Positions 63,506 through 64,000 of a stretch of DNA of 64,000 nucleotides are shown here, in pieces. Numbering within the stretch: the stretch's first letter is position 1; the number at the start of each line of letters is the position of its first letter. Source of the DNA: Periplaneta americana. Taxonomy: Eukaryota; Arthropoda; Insecta; Blattodea; Blattidae. Below the pieces are notes generated by a model. The model was given only the letters and a program-made list of their open reading frames with translations, searched no databases and was not told where the DNA came from. The position numbers were made by a program, and so were the translations under genes. The DNA is taken from contig NC_091121.1 in the NCBI RefSeq assembly GCF_040183065.1, positions 37,299,287-37,363,286 of the forward strand, written 5' to 3'.

Positions 63506-64000
63506 CTGAAGGTTATTGGACTTGGAAGGGCTAGTGAACAAGCAGACATACCCATCCCACTTGACCGATTGAACGAACACTTTGTAAAGGACCCGACCTT
63601 AAACAACACAACGAAACAAGACACAGTTTTGCCTGACTCAGCTCCCCCAACTCGAGACAAATTCTATTTTACTGACGTCACTCCTATTGACGTAATGAAA
63701 GCCATCCGACGCATCAAGACGAAAGCTCAAGGGCCAGACAACATTAGCATATAACTCATACAGAAAATACAAGACATAGTAATACCTACAATTGCACACA
63801 TATTCAATAGTTCCTTAATCACTTCAACTTTCCCTAAAATATGGAAGCAAGCTTTCGTTCTTCCTCTTCCAAAAGTCAAAGTTCCCACCGACCCGAACGA
63901 CTATAGACCAATCAGTATCCTGCCAGCCATATCAAAAGCACTGGAAAGAGTCGTACATAGACAAATTACTAACTACATGAACGAAAACAAACTATTCGAC
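63506..64000 (+). mobile_element. Jockey-type LINE reverse transcriptase start, runs off the window
   Basis: 'EQADIPIPLDRLNEHFVKDP', 'FYFTDVTPIDVMKAIRRIKT' and 'KAQGPDNISI', then a TAA at 63,752, with the frame continuing 'LIQKIQDIVIPTIAHIFNSS', 'FPKIWKQAFVLPLPKV' and 'DPNDYRPISILPAISKALER'. These are the pre-RT linker and RT motifs 0-1 of Jockey-like elements ('K(A/S)PGPDxI', 'DYRPISLLPxxSKxxE'). One stop codon is seen; the catalytic part lies beyond 64,000. Confidence 0.85.

Overview
This window looks like an ordinary stretch of a large, repeat-rich insect nuclear genome. It is strongly AT-rich, is full of (ATT)n, (TACA)n, (TTTA)n and (GAAT)n microsatellites, and consists almost entirely of decayed transposable elements. 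I found no convincing host protein gene, rRNA, CRISPR array or operon. The mix of elements (an abundant RTE-like LINE with a TAAG tail, CR1/Jockey-type LINEs, tRNA-headed SINEs whose 3' ends mention 'gacgctaaataacc...cgtcgtaaaataac', and tRNA-like tandem repeats) is what I associate with cockroach or termite genomes. That assignment comes from memory and is not proven here.

Layout. 0-6.5 kb: a noncoding retroposon candidate, a full-length Tc1 element with one frameshift, and a CR1/Jockey LINE split by a TTAA-flanked MITE. 6.5-11 kb: two LINE fragments, a SINE inserted in one of them, and a six-copy array made from a SINE that has lost its B box. 11-19.4 kb: hAT end, several LINE tails, and a three-level nest of retroelements at 15-17 kb. 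19.4-25.7 kb: a 1,076-bp tandem duplication carrying two copies of a LINE insertion, other LINE and mariner fragments, and a Penelope-like element bounded by inverted copies of its own end. 26-34.3 kb: LTR-like candidate, a 1-kb element with perfect 24-bp TIRs, SINEs, a Harbinger-like MITE, an internally deleted piggyBac, and a BED-finger transposase remnant. 35-45.5 kb: a tRNA-like inverted repeat, LINEs including one with a restriction-like endonuclease, and a near-perfect palindromic MITE. 45.6-53.7 kb: hAT elements with exact 8-bp target duplications and a mariner inside a LINE. 54-58.7 kb: a dense block of tRNA-like inverted and tandem repeats. 59.3-64 kb: a SINE split by a LINE, a foldback MITE carrying a 92-bp minisatellite, and the start of a LINE reverse transcriptase that runs off the window.

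The elements do not form a pathway. Their relationship is stratigraphic: insertions with clean target-site duplications (TA, TTAA, 3 bp, 8 bp, 9 bp, 13-14 bp) lie inside older elements, so the relative order of several transposition events can be read. The least conventional parts are the tRNA-like satellite/inverted-repeat blocks (34.99-35.57, 53.96-55.44 and 57.97-58.50 kb), the SINE-derived array (9.1-10.7 kb) and the minisatellite-bearing foldback element (61.2-61.8 kb).
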